Origin: Bacillota bacterium
GTDB taxonomy: Bacteria; Bacillota; Dethiobacteria; DTU022
Assembly: GCA_012800855.1 (NCBI GenBank)
Contig: JAAZIN010000022.1
Coordinates: 1 to 46,182, forward strand
DNA length: 46,182 nt
Direction: 5' to 3'
Each line of letters begins with the position of its first letter. Within the stretch, counting starts at the first letter, position 1. The position numbers were made by a program, and so were the translations under genes. The notes below the pieces were generated by a model. That model was not told where the DNA came from, searched no databases, and worked only from the letters and a program-made list of their open reading frames with translations. Below, piece by piece: positions 16,847-25,233 of the stretch.

Positions 16847-16988
16847 AGTTGACTCCCTTCCTTGCCCTCGCCGTCTCTTTTTTGATAGATTCTCTTAATA
16901 TCTGCTAATTCCTGCAATTGAACATAAAAATACACCCCGCAGAAGCGAGAGACAACATCTGCCGGGATTGAAATGAAGATTAGCCGCC

Positions 16989-18266
16989 TCATTGGCCGGA
17001 GGAGGCGGAAAAGAGGGCCTCGATAACGGCGTCGGCATCAGGGCGGGGAAGAAAGAGCGCCCCGCCTTCCTCCAGGCGGCGGTAAAGCGCCGCCCCCTGC
17101 CCCCCGGTAAAATCGCGCCCGGCCACGCCGGCAGCGTCGATAACGATAAGCGGCCGCTTCCGCTGCAGGGCAAAGAGGGCCGCCTCCACGTTGGGCAGGT
17201 TGCCGGGGCCGATATAGACTGGCGCCAACACCACCGCCCCCGCCTTTTCAATGAGTTCCAGGTTTTGCCGGTGGCGCTGCGGGCTGATGGGGTAGAATGG
17301 GGCCTCCTCCACCATGGTCAGCCCGAGGCGGCGCGCCGTGGCCCAGTCGCTGTCGCCTACGCTGAGCACGCCCGCCGAAAGGGAGAAGCCCCTGGCAAAG
17401 AGCTCTTTCATCAGCGGCGAGGCGCTGCCCCCGCCGCCGATAATATGAATTCTTTGTTGAAAGTTCTGGTTCGGCCCGGCCTGGGCCGTCGACACGGGAA
17501 TAACCTGCGGCTTCCCGTCCAGGGGATGGGGCTCAATGAGCACCTCGGTCCGGTAAACCTCCAGGATGTGCTCGCGGGTGAGCACCTCTTCGGGATCGCC
17601 GCAGGCATGGATGCGGCCGCCGTAAAGGAGGAAAAGCTTGCGGCAATAGCGGGAGGCCAGGTTCAGGTCATGCATCACCATCACCACCGTGATGCGCTCC
17701 CGCTGGTTCAAGCTGCGCAGCAGCTCCAGCAGCTCCACCTGGTAGCCCAAGTCAAGAAAGGAGGTGGGCTCATCCAGCAGCAGGCAGGGCGTCTCCTGGG
17801 CCAGGGCGCGGGCCAGGAGCACCCGCTGCCGCTCGCCGCCGCTGAGGGAGAAAATCCCCCTCTCCCGCAGGTGATAGCAGCCGGTAAGATGCATGGCCCG
17901 CTCCACGGCCCGGTGATCCGTAGGCTTGAAGGAGCCAAAGCGCTGGACATGGGGGTAGCGCCCCATGGCCACCATCTCTTCCACGGTAAAGTTAAAGCCG
18001 GCGGCGGCGCCCTGCCCCACCAGGGCCAGCCTGCGGGCCAGCTCGCGCCTTCTCCAGCGCGGCAGCGCCTTGCCGTCGATGATGATCTCGCCGGCCGCGG
18101 GCGTTAAAATGGCGGCCAGGTTCTTTAAAAAAGTGGACTTGCCGCTGCCGTTGGGGCCGATGATGCCGATGAAATCGCCCTGCCCGATGGTCAGGCTGAT
18201 CCCGTCGAGGACGGTCTCCCCCCCGTAGCCGAAGATGAGATCTTTAACTTCAATCTGCAGTCCCAT
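16989..18266 (-). CDS. btuD: Cobalamin/corrinoid ABC transporter ATPase with C-terminal extension
   Basis: The first 255 residues form a standard ABC ATPase of the iron-siderophore/B12 class. Walker A is at 37-45, the signature LSGGERQ at 141-147, Walker B with D165-E166, and the H-loop at H199. An extra domain of about 155 residues follows (272-425). It starts with a strand and glycine loop (IHIIGGGGSASP, 274-284), a Rossmann-like opening, and later has LIVIDAAG and LYRRLEEGG. Such a tail is absent from E. coli BtuD (about 249 residues). The gene starts eight or nine bases after the btuC stop behind GAGGAG. Confidence 0.93.
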   Translation of the reverse strand: MGLQIEVKDLIFGYGGETVLDGISLTIGQGDFIGIIGPNGSGKSTFLKNLAAILTPAAGEIIIDGKALPRWRRRELARRLALVGQGAAAGFNFTVEEMVAMGRYPHVQRFGSFKPTDHRAVERAMHLTGCYHLRERGIFSLSGGERQRVLLARALAQETPCLLLDEPTSFLDLGYQVELLELLRSLNQRERITVVMVMHDLNLASRYCRKLFLLYGGRIHACGDPEEVLTREHILEVYRTEVLIEPHPLDGKPQVIPVSTAQAGPNQNFQQRIHIIGGGGSASPLMKELFARGFSLSAGVLSVGDSDWATARRLGLTMVEEAPFYPISPQRHRQNLELIEKAGAVVLAPVYIGPGNLPNVEAALFALQRKRPLIVIDAAGVAGRDFTGGQGAALYRRLEEGGALFLPRPDADAVIEALFSASSGQ

Positions 18267-18275
18267 TTTTCTCCT

Positions 18276-19298
18276 CTAAAAGCGGTACTTTTCCCGGTGG
18301 CGGCGCAGCAAGTAGATAAAGAAGGGCGCCCCCAGGAAGGCGGTAATGATGCCCACCGGGATTTCCGCCGGCGCGATAACCGTGCGCGCAAAGGTATCGG
18401 CGGCCACCAGGAAGATGCCCCCGCCGAGAAGGGCCGCCGGGTAGAGGTAGCGGTGATCGGGCCCGATAAGAATGCGCATGGCGTGGGGCACGATGAGGCC
18501 GACGAAGCCGATCATCCCGCTGACCGAAACGGCCCCGGCGGTGATGAGCGAGGCGGCCACCAGGATCCACCTCTTTGTCTGCTCCACCTCCACCCCAAGG
18601 CTGAGGGCATCCTCTTCTCCAAGGAGGATGAGGTTGAGATCGCGGGAGAGGTAGAGCAGGACGGCCAGGCCAGCGGCGAAGTAAGGGATGATGAGAAGGA
18701 GAAGGGGCCAACCCTTCTGCCCCAGCCCCCCGGCCAGCCAGAAGAAGATATTGCGCATCTGCTCCCTGGCCAGGAGCATACCCAGGGAGATTGCCGCCGA
18801 GAGGAAGGAGCTCACCACCACCCCGGCCAGCAGCACCGTCACCACCGGCAGGCGACCTCCCACGCTGCCCAGCCGGTAGACGGTGAAGAGGGCCAGCAGG
18901 GCGCCGGCAAAGGCGGCCAGGGGTATGGTAAAGGTGGAAGCAGCTTTGGGGAAAAAAAGCATGGCCGCAGTGGCCCCCAAGGCGGCGCCGCTGGATACGC
19001 CGATGGTGTAGGGGTCGGCCAGGGGGTTCTGCAACAGCCCCTGGAAGGCCGTCCCCGCCACCGAGAGCGAGGCGCCGATGAAAAAGCCCAGCAATATGCG
19101 GGGAAGGCGGACCTGCAGGATGATCGTCTCCGCCGGAAGGGGGGACGGGGAGATGGAGCCGCGCAGCGCGTTCCAAATGATCCCGGCCACCTCCCGCAGA
19201 GGTATCATCACCGCGCCTATGCCTACCGCGGCCAGCATCACCGCGGCGGCGATAACGAGTAAAAGGACAAGCAGGAAAAATCGCCTTCCCCGCATCAC
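18276..19298 (-). CDS. btuC: Cobalamin/corrinoid ABC transporter permease (FecCD family)
   Basis: A 340-residue integral membrane protein with about ten hydrophobic segments, the permease of a type II ABC importer. Family motifs include RLPRILLGFFIGASLSVAGTAFQ near residue 50, DPYTIGVSSGAALGA, GMIGFVGLIVPHAMR and the coupling-helix region GPDHRYLYPAALLGG. The ATG at 19298 follows AAGGAG by eight bases, 15 bases after the btuF stop. The substrate is inferred to be cobalamin because the operon has a cobalamin riboswitch leader. Confidence 0.94.
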   Translation of the reverse strand: MMRGRRFFLLVLLLVIAAAVMLAAVGIGAVMIPLREVAGIIWNALRGSISPSPLPAETIILQVRLPRILLGFFIGASLSVAGTAFQGLLQNPLADPYTIGVSSGAALGATAAMLFFPKAASTFTIPLAAFAGALLALFTVYRLGSVGGRLPVVTVLLAGVVVSSFLSAAISLGMLLAREQMRNIFFWLAGGLGQKGWPLLLLIIPYFAAGLAVLLYLSRDLNLILLGEEDALSLGVEVEQTKRWILVAASLITAGAVSVSGMIGFVGLIVPHAMRILIGPDHRYLYPAALLGGGIFLVAADTFARTVIAPAEIPVGIITAFLGAPFFIYLLRRHREKYRF

Positions 19299-19313
19299 TG
19301 CTGCTCCTTCCTG

Positions 19314-20174
19314 CTACTGGCCGGGATAAAAAATGGCGTAGAGCTGCTCCAGCCCCTGCACCAGGCGCGGGCCGGGGCGGTTGATCAGGTCTCCGTCCAC
19401 ATCGTATACGGCTTCATTTTGAACCGCGGCAATGCCTTTCCAGGCCTCCTTCTCCGCAAGGATCCGGTCCCGGAAGGGGAAGCTGCAGAGGATAATGTCG
19501 GGGTTGTAATTGATAATCGCCTCTTCATTGATCTGGGGATAGTCTTGAACTTCCACCACGTTAATCCCGCCGGCGGCGGCAATAAGTTCATTTTCCAGGG
19601 TCCCCGCCCCGGCCACGTAGAGATAGTCGAGATCCAGAAGCATGAGGACACGCGGCTTCTCCGCGTCGGGTACGGCGGCAGCTTTCTCCTTTACCGCGGC
19701 CACGGCTGCCTCCATGTCGGCGGCCAGTTTCTCCGCCTCGGACTGGCACCCGGCAAGCTCCCCAATGAGGCGGATGCTGGCATAGGTCTCCTCCAGGCTT
19801 TTCGGATAAATTACTTCTGCCCTGATCCCCAGCCCGGCGAGCCGCTCGACGGCATCGGAGGCAAATCCGAACAGCACCAGGTCCGGCTCGAGGCTGACCA
19901 GCAGTTCCTCGTTTACGTTATACGAATCTCCCATGCGCTGGATCCGCCCCTCTTCCACCGCCTTCTCCAGCTCGGGCGGGTAGTTGCAGTAATCAGTTAC
20001 GCCCACAACGGCGTCTCCCAAGCCCAAAGCAAAGAGGATCTCGGTATTGCTCGGCATAAGGGAGACAATGCGCAGCTCCTCCTTCTCCCCCGCGCCGCTG
20101 CCGCCGTCGCCACATCCCGCCAGCAGGATCACGACCACTATGAGCAAAATTACCGGCAGCATATGTTTTTTCAT
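19314..20174 (-). CDS. btuF: Cobalamin/corrinoid-binding lipoprotein
   Basis: A 286-residue solute-binding protein of the ABC transporter. It has a lipoprotein signal peptide with the lipobox LLAGC (lipidated C21), followed by a BtuF-type fold. The fold opens LRIVSLMPSNTEILFALGLGDAVVGVTDYCNYPPE, conserved among vitamin B12 and haem binding proteins; only a part is quoted here to show the match. A middle helix rich in Ala and Glu (about 128-150) is the usual backbone helix. It is the first gene of the btuF-btuC-btuD operon. GGAGG lies about nine bases before the ATG, and transcription is controlled by the upstream riboswitch and terminator. Confidence 0.93.
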   Translation of the reverse strand: MKKHMLPVILLIVVVILLAGCGDGGSGAGEKEELRIVSLMPSNTEILFALGLGDAVVGVTDYCNYPPELEKAVEEGRIQRMGDSYNVNEELLVSLEPDLVLFGFASDAVERLAGLGIRAEVIYPKSLEETYASIRLIGELAGCQSEAEKLAADMEAAVAAVKEKAAAVPDAEKPRVLMLLDLDYLYVAGAGTLENELIAAAGGINVVEVQDYPQINEEAIINYNPDIILCSFPFRDRILAEKEAWKGIAAVQNEAVYDVDGDLINRPGPRLVQGLEQLYAIFYPGQ

Positions 20175-20227
20175 TATTTAAAATCCTCCCGTCTTTTCTG
20201 TATTAGTGCTTGTCCGACTTCCCCCTG

Positions 20228-20258
20228 CAAAAAAGCCCGGCCTATGGTGGCCGAGCTT
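20228..20258 (-). terminator. Leader terminator of the cobalamin riboswitch
   Basis: On the minus strand the hairpin AGCTCGGCC-ACCATA-GGCCGGGCT is followed by TTTTTGC. It stands between the riboswitch and btuF, 54 bases before the btuF ATG. It is the expected expression platform: B12 binding should favour this terminator. Confidence 0.88.
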
Positions 20259-20316
20259 GATATGCGCCCAAATATACGCACCTCCCTCTCTCCACGAAGG
20301 CTCAGTACGTCTTTTT

Positions 20317-20476
20317 ACAGGCAGGTCTCCTGGCTTCCGTTCATCCCCTGGCAGCGGCCTTCCCACGCCATGGCGGCGAAGTGGCATTTAGTTGCTGCAG
20401 GGTCCCGGTTACAGTGGCGGGTCCGCGCAGGATTTGCACCTGCTTCCCTTATAAGCCCCTCGTCGGGGCACCTGTA
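20317..20476 (-). ncRNA. Cobalamin riboswitch
   Basis: The minus-strand leader of the btu operon contains the hallmark blocks in order. They are AGGTGCC at the 5' end, AAGGGAAGCAGGTGCAAATCCTGC, the GACCCGCCACTGTAA core (L5 region), GGGAAGGCCGC, and the 3' B12 box GAAGCCAGGAGACCTGCC. The 5' ACAGGTGCC and 3' ACCTGCCTGT ends pair as P1. It binds adenosyl- or methylcobalamin and represses B12 uptake. The 400-base gap between btuF and rluB holds this element, its terminator and its promoter. Confidence 0.97.
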
Positions 20477-20499
20477 AAAATTATTTTATTGTCATCAAA

Positions 20500-20528
20500 A
20501 GAATATCCCATTATCCGAAAAAGGGCAA
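20500..20528 (-). promoter_or_regulatory. Possible promoter of the btu operon
   Basis: On the minus strand TTGCCC (20523-20528) and TATTCT (20500-20505) are 17 bases apart, and transcription would start about 15 bases before the riboswitch. The boxes match the housekeeping consensus at only four of six positions each. Confidence 0.4.
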
Positions 20529-20557
20529 GCATTTTTTTGAACGGCAGATGAATGCCC
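20516..20557 (-). terminator. Weak candidate terminator of rluB
   Basis: On the minus strand GGGCATT and AATGCTTGCCC can pair with a two-base bulge, followed by TTTTTCGG, 22 bases past the rluB stop. The loop is long, about 17 bases, so confidence is low. It overlaps the candidate btu promoter. Confidence 0.35.
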
Positions 20558-20578
20558 GCGCCTTCGGCGGAACCGCTT

Positions 20579-21322
20579 CTAGAGGCGGTGCGGCGGCAGC
20601 AGCCCCACGAGGCGGTAAAGGCGCTTCACCTCGTCTACGGTGAGGCGGCGGTATTGGCCCTCCTTCAGCCCCGCGGCCGTGAGAAAGGCCAATCCCGTTC
20701 GCCGCAGCTCCACCACGGGGTGGCCCGCCGCGGCGCACATGCGCTTGATCTGTCTCTTCCGCCCCTCAATAAGGGTGATCTCCAGCAGGGCGCCGCCGGG
20801 AAGGCGGCGGATGAGGCGCACCTCCGCCGGGGCGGTGCGCCCATCTTCCAGCTCCATCCCCCGGGCCATGCGTTCCAGCGTGGCCGCATCGGGCACTCCC
20901 TTAACCCGGACCCGGTAGCGCTTCTTCACCCCAAAGCGCGGGTGGGTGAGCCGGTAGGCCAGCTCCCCGTCGTTGGTCAGGAGCAGCAGCCCCGTGCTGT
21001 CCAGGTCGAGGCGCCCCGCCGGGTAAAGGCGGGCCGGAATATTACCGACGAGATCCAGCACCGTCGGCCGGCCCCGGGGATCGGAGGCAGTGGAGAGATA
21101 GCCGGCCGGCTTGTCCAGGAGCAGGTAGTACTTTTCACGGGACGGTTCCACCTCTCGGCCGTCCACGGTAACCCTGTCGCCCGCCTCCACCCGGTGCTGG
21201 GGAAGGGTCACCACGGCCCCGTTGACGGCAACCCGGCCGGAGGCGATAATCTGCTCGGCCTTGCGGCGGGAGGCCACCCCGGCCAGGGCAAGATACCTGG
21301 AGAGACGCAACGGGCATTCCAT
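20579..21322 (-). CDS. rluB: 23S rRNA pseudouridine synthase (RsuA/RluB family)
   Basis: The enzyme converts a uridine of 23S rRNA to pseudouridine; in Bacillus the RluB homologue (ypuL) sits in the same place after spmB. The 247-residue protein has an N-terminal S4 RNA-binding domain (LSRYLALAGVASRRKAEQ, about 7-24, to residue 60) and a catalytic domain with the GRLDLDSTGLLLLTNDG signature (103-119), catalytic D106. The ATG at 21322 has almost no spacing to its purine stretch. TTG 21310, which begins exactly at the S4 domain, is an equally good start. A repeat-rich gap of 229 bases separates it from the upstream operon. Confidence 0.94.
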   Translation of the reverse strand: MECPLRLSRYLALAGVASRRKAEQIIASGRVAVNGAVVTLPQHRVEAGDRVTVDGREVEPSREKYYLLLDKPAGYLSTASDPRGRPTVLDLVGNIPARLYPAGRLDLDSTGLLLLTNDGELAYRLTHPRFGVKKRYRVRVKGVPDAATLERMARGMELEDGRTAPAEVRLIRRLPGGALLEITLIEGRKRQIKRMCAAAGHPVVELRRTGLAFLTAAGLKEGQYRRLTVDEVKRLYRLVGLLPPHRL

Positions 21323-21444
21323 CTTCCATGAACAACGTGGATATTTTCCCTACTACACTATACCATGTCCTTCATGCCAAGGAAAAATTGAAGCTTAAAA
21401 TCGCCTGAATAAACACTTTGAGAAGTGAGAGGTGAGAAGTGAGA

Positions 21445-21483
21445 AAAGCGGGACGCCAGGGACGTACCTTTTTGTCCCACTTT
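21445..21483. repeat. Dispersed inverted repeat with CCTTTTTGTCCC core, copy 1
   Basis: AAAGCGGGAC and GTCCCACTTT form inverted arms around GCCAGGGACGTACCTTTTT. It is preceded by a degenerate direct repeat of GAGAAGTGAG/GGTGAGAAGTGAG (21420-21444). A relative lies at 37737-37765 on the other strand. On the minus strand the hairpin is followed by TTTTCTC and could end the upstream operon. The type resembles small REP-like palindromes. Confidence 0.65.
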
Positions 21484-21551
21484 TGAGCGCCCCACCCCAT
21501 GGTTTGAGGCCATCTGCATTCCCTTGGCATGGCAAGGGCGAAGTGAAAAAA

Positions 21552-22859
21552 TCACGGCGGAGGGGCGTCCGCCGCAAAAAGCTGCAGGAGACCGAGAGAG
21601 TCGAGCCGCCGCTTAATCTCCTCGGGATCAGTGCTGTATAGATTTTGCTGCTGCAGGTGCTCCCAGAGGGGGCCTCCCGATAGACTGTAAACCAGGTCGT
21701 GCTTTTCACGCCACCCCTCTCCCAGGCCGGTGAGGGCGACAAGATCCCCGCAGGCGCAGCCGCGCGGCAGTTCCACCGGCTCCTCCCCGACGCAGATGCG
21801 CCAGGCATTGTAGCCGGCTAGGGTCCCGGTGACGATGGCTTCCGTGTGGCCCAGGCTCAAGCCGGCCCTTTCGCCGGCCACGAAGAGATTCTCCAGCGGG
21901 GGTACCAGCAGCCGCCGGTCGCGCTCGATGACACCGCTGAAGCGAATAGAGTTGCCCCTGCTCCCGCCCAGGGGATCGCGAAATACGGCCTCTTCAAATC
22001 CTTCCAGTTGGCGCAGGACAGCGAGGGGCATGTAGGGCACCATCATTTTCACGGCCCCGGTATCCAGGAGAACAAGATTGCGGACAAAAGCCTCGGAGCT
22101 GTACTGGCGGCAGGCCTTTATCTCTACCGACACGCTGCTTTGCGAGGCCAGCGCTTCAGGCGGCAGTGGGATGATGGCCAGCCCCTTCTCCCGGAGCTCT
22201 TTCTGCAGCCACCCGGCCAGGGAGGTAGGCTCGAGCTCGCAGGAGCCGCTGAAATAGCCGGGAGTGCCGGCCCGCCTTAAAACAGCCCTCTCCACGGCCC
22301 CCGCCTTGACGGCGATGCTTACCCGCGGGCCGAAGGTGGGGCAGCGATAAATACACATGGCGCAGCCGTTGCCAAAGCGGTTGCAGTTGGCCGTCGGGCC
22401 CGCCGTGCCGCTGGCATCAATAAATGCTCTCCCCCGGAGGAGCAAATCGGCCCCGTCCCTCTGCAAAACCCTTATCGCCTCGATTTTCCCGTTCCCCGCC
22501 ACCACGTCCACGGCCCGGCATTGCCGCAGCAGCTTCACCCCGTAGCGCGCAAGCAGCCGCTCCACCGGCAGCTCCACCTTCTCCACATCGTAGAGAGAGG
22601 CATGCCTGTGACCGGGAAAATCGAGGCCTCTATGCCGCGCCGCGGCGTCGGTAATGTCGATGAGTTCGCCCGCCCCCATCAGCTTCAATTCTTCGGCGGC
22701 GGTGTAGCGCCCGTTGTTGCGCATGATTCCTCCCACCAGCCCCGAGGCGAGCAGGCGGTCTGTCCGCTCCACCAGGGTTACGGGCAAGCCTTTTTTGGCT
22801 GCCATGAGGGCCGCGGCGCAACCGGCCCAGCCGCCCCCAACCACGACAACCTCTTCCAT
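21552..22859 (-). CDS. FAD-dependent oxidoreductase with a ferredoxin-like cysteine cluster
   Basis: A 435-residue flavoprotein. The N-terminal dinucleotide loop VVGGGWAGCAAALMAAKKG (6-24) and the ASG loop at 149-151 mark the FAD-binding fold. The C-terminal NLFVAGERAG closes the FAD site. Between them lies an unusual cysteine set, C159-x6-C166-x2-C169-x3-C173-P, which looks like a [4Fe-4S] ligand pattern. The substrate is unknown. The gene starts 24 bases after the spmB stop behind GGAGGCGATGAGGAG, so it is probably part of the dacB-spmA-spmB operon. In Bacillus no such gene lies there; it is an insertion before rluB. Confidence 0.85.
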   Translation of the reverse strand: MEEVVVVGGGWAGCAAALMAAKKGLPVTLVERTDRLLASGLVGGIMRNNGRYTAAEELKLMGAGELIDITDAAARHRGLDFPGHRHASLYDVEKVELPVERLLARYGVKLLRQCRAVDVVAGNGKIEAIRVLQRDGADLLLRGRAFIDASGTAGPTANCNRFGNGCAMCIYRCPTFGPRVSIAVKAGAVERAVLRRAGTPGYFSGSCELEPTSLAGWLQKELREKGLAIIPLPPEALASQSSVSVEIKACRQYSSEAFVRNLVLLDTGAVKMMVPYMPLAVLRQLEGFEEAVFRDPLGGSRGNSIRFSGVIERDRRLLVPPLENLFVAGERAGLSLGHTEAIVTGTLAGYNAWRICVGEEPVELPRGCACGDLVALTGLGEGWREKHDLVYSLSGGPLWEHLQQQNLYSTDPEEIKRRLDSLGLLQLFAADAPPP

Positions 22860-22883
22860 GCGCTCCTCATCGCCTCCCTGACT

Positions 22884-23420
22884 CTACCCGAATACGATGC
22901 GGCAGATGAAAAAAGCCGCCGCGAAACCAACCAGGTCCGCCAGCAGCCCCGCCACCAGGGCATGGCGGCCCCGGTAAACCCCCGCCGCGCCAAAATAAAC
23001 GGTGAGGATGTAAAATGTTGTTTCTGTGCTCCCCATCATCGTGGAGGCAATGCGCCCAACGAGCGAATCAGCCCCCCGCCGCTCCAGGATATCGCTTACT
23101 ATGGCCAGGGAGGCGCTCCCGGAGAGGGGGCGCATGATGGCCAGGGGAAGAAGATCCGCCGCTCCTTCCAGCCCTCCCAGGAGAGGCTCCAGGCAGCGGG
23201 AGAGGATCTCCATGGCCCCCGATGCCTGGAAAAGGGTTATCGCCACCAGCATCGCCACCAGGTAGGGAATGAGGCGGATGGAAAGGGTGAAACCTTCCTT
23301 GGCCCCCTCAATGAAACGGTCGAATATATCCACCCGCCGCCAGATGGAGCCGGCAATGGCCGCAAGGATGAGCAGCGGGATAAGCCAGTTTGCCGCCGCT
23401 TCGGCGATCCGGGCCGCCAT
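22884..23420 (-). CDS. spmB: Spore maturation protein SpmB
   Basis: SpmB is a nucleoside-recognition (Gate)-domain membrane protein that, with SpmA, is needed for proper spore core dehydration and heat resistance. It has 178 residues and about five hydrophobic segments. Family motifs include IPYLVAMLVAITLFQASGA, LPLAIMRPLSGSAS and STMMGSTETTFYILTVYFGAAGV. Its ATG overlaps the spmA stop (TAATG). The gene order dacB-spmA-spmB is the same as in Bacillus, where it is a sigma-E operon. Confidence 0.97.
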   Translation of the reverse strand: MAARIAEAAANWLIPLLILAAIAGSIWRRVDIFDRFIEGAKEGFTLSIRLIPYLVAMLVAITLFQASGAMEILSRCLEPLLGGLEGAADLLPLAIMRPLSGSASLAIVSDILERRGADSLVGRIASTMMGSTETTFYILTVYFGAAGVYRGRHALVAGLLADLVGFAAAFFICRIVFG

Positions 23421-24001
23421 TACCGCTCAACCTTCCTTCGCAGCAGGCGATCGGCCAGCAGGGCCACCGCCGTGGAGCAGCAGGTGGCGATGATGGTGGT
23501 GCCCAGGATGTCGGCCGCATTGGCCGATCCCGCCGCCGCCCGCAGGGCCATCACCGTGGTGGGAAGGAGGGTGATGCTGGAGGTGTTGATGGCCAGAAAG
23601 GTGCACATTTCATCCGATGCCGTGTCGCCCAGCGGGTTGATTTTTTGCATCTCCTGCATGGCCTTGATCCCAAAAGGGGTCGCCGCGTTGCCAAGCCCGA
23701 GGACGTTTGCGCTTAGGTTCATCAGGATGGCATTCATCGCCGGGTGGCCGGCGGGAATGCGGGGAAAGGCGAGGCGCGCCAGGGGGCGGAGCATTTTAGT
23801 GAGTAATTCCATCATGCCCGAAGTTTCAATCAATTTCATCATCCCCAGCCAGAAGGTCATCGTTCCGATTAACCCAAAGGCCACCTTGACGCCGCTTTCC
23901 GCCGCCGAGAAAATGGCCGGCGTAATGGCGCCCATGTTCCCGCGCAGGGCGGCGGTCAAAATCGACAGGCAGATCAGGGCCGCCCAGAGATAGCCCATCA
24001 T
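23420..24001 (-). CDS. spmA: Spore maturation protein SpmA
   Basis: A 193-residue Gate-domain membrane protein, partner of SpmB. Motifs seen: FGLIGTMTFWLGMMKLIETSG, LSANVLGLGNAATPFGIKAM and FLAINTSSITLLPTTV. The ATG at 24001 is seven bases after GGAGG and overlaps the dacB stop (ATGA), so dacB-spmA-spmB are translationally coupled throughout. Confidence 0.97.
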   Translation of the reverse strand: MMGYLWAALICLSILTAALRGNMGAITPAIFSAAESGVKVAFGLIGTMTFWLGMMKLIETSGMMELLTKMLRPLARLAFPRIPAGHPAMNAILMNLSANVLGLGNAATPFGIKAMQEMQKINPLGDTASDEMCTFLAINTSSITLLPTTVMALRAAAGSANAADILGTTIIATCCSTAVALLADRLLRRKVER

Positions 24002-25140
24002 TCTCCCACCTCCCCGCGAAGCAGCGCACCCACCAGCTCCAGGCAGTACCTGAAAGGCCCTTTTCTGGCCACGGCATGGCCGGAGCAGAGGGCGGCCCGC
24101 GCCAGGAGCTGCTCCCCCAGGTATATCTCCGCTTTGCCTATCTCTTCGCCCTCCGCCAGGGGGGCCCTGATGGCCTCATCGAGGAGAATGCGGCAGCGCA
24201 GCGCCTCCTCTTCGCCGGGCAGCAGGGGCAGGTGCAGATCCTCCTTTACCGCCACCTCCACCCGGCCTGTTCCCTTGAGCACCGGGGCGGTGCAGAGGAC
24301 CTGGCCCCGGCGCAGCACCTTCTGGCGCCGGTAATTGTTAAAGCCGTAGTCCAGAAGGAGCATGGCATCCTCCCACATCTGCGGCGCATTTAAAACCACG
24401 CAGACCAGCTGCCAGCCCTCCCGGGTGGCAGAGCCAACAAAGCAGCGGCCCGCGGCCCTGGTCCAGCCGGTCTTGACGCCGTCTCCCCCGGGATAGAGCT
24501 CCAGCAGCCGGTTCTGGCTGGCCATGACCCGGTCCCAGGGCCGCCCGGGCCAGCTTATGGTCCAGCTGGGGGTGGCAATAATCTGGCGGAAGCGCTCATT
24601 TTCCAGAGCCCGGCGGGTGATCAAAGCCAGGTCATAGGCGGTGCTGTACTGCCGGCCGCCCGGCAGGCCGTGGGGGTTGGCATAAAGGGTATTCTTGGCC
24701 CCCAGGGCGGCGGCTTTTTGATTCATCATTTCCACGAATTTCTCCTCTGTTCCCCCGATATGCTCGGCGATGGCCACGGCGGCATCGTTGCCCGAGCGCA
24801 GCATGAGGCCGTAGATCAGCTCTCCCAGGGTCTTCTTTTCGCCCTCCTCCAGCCAGATGGAAGAGCCTTCCGTGGAGGCCGCCGCCTTGCTTACCGTTAC
24901 CATATCCTCTTCACGGCCGTGCTCCAGGGCCAGCAGGGCCGTCATGATTTTCGTCGTCGAGGCGATGGGCAGGCGCCGGTGCTCATCCTTGGCCCAGAGC
25001 ACCCTCCCGCTTTCCCGGTCCACCAGTATCGCCGAAAGGGCGCTCACCTCCGGCTCCTCTGCCGCCGCCGGAACTGGTAAAAAGCAGAAAGCGGCCAGCA
25101 GTAAAGCTGCAATAAGGAGCACCCGCGGTCTATTTCTCAT
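23998..25140 (-). CDS. dacB: D-alanyl-D-alanine carboxypeptidase DacB (PBP5*-like)
   Basis: A penicillin-binding carboxypeptidase that trims pentapeptides of the spore cortex. It has a signal peptide (about residues 1-27), the catalytic SxxK (S61-T-T-K64), SGN (116-118) and KTG (in GVKTGWTRAAG), then the beta-rich C-terminal domain and a hydrophobic end. The assignment to DacB, not DacF, rests on the spmA-spmB neighbours. A second carboxypeptidase with the dacF context lies at 37883-39061. The intergenic region before ytfJ (25141-25233) has no obvious terminator, so the two units may be joined. Confidence 0.93.
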   Translation of the reverse strand: MRNRPRVLLIAALLLAAFCFLPVPAAAEEPEVSALSAILVDRESGRVLWAKDEHRRLPIASTTKIMTALLALEHGREEDMVTVSKAAASTEGSSIWLEEGEKKTLGELIYGLMLRSGNDAAVAIAEHIGGTEEKFVEMMNQKAAALGAKNTLYANPHGLPGGRQYSTAYDLALITRRALENERFRQIIATPSWTISWPGRPWDRVMASQNRLLELYPGGDGVKTGWTRAAGRCFVGSATREGWQLVCVVLNAPQMWEDAMLLLDYGFNNYRRQKVLRRGQVLCTAPVLKGTGRVEVAVKEDLHLPLLPGEEEALRCRILLDEAIRAPLAEGEEIGKAEIYLGEQLLARAALCSGHAVARKGPFRYCLELVGALLRGEVGE

Positions 25141-25233
25141 TGCCTTCGCTCCCGGGAAGTAGATGAACCCTTATCGTTCATAATTATTCCCGCGGGCTTA
25201 ATTTTATGTTTTTCCTGCGGGCGCCTTTGGGGG

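Noticed and set aside
18250-19176. Minus-strand open frame of 308 residues overlapping btuC
   Set aside because: Pro/Gly/Arg-rich off-frame reading of the permease gene.
22521-23993. Plus-strand open frame of 490 residues opposite spmA/spmB and the oxidoreductase
   Set aside because: It runs across three genes in the antisense direction and is a GC-rich shadow.
25141-25233. Possible sigma-E or sigma-G promoter before dacB (CATAAAAT on the minus strand)
   Set aside because: No matching -35 at any accepted spacing.
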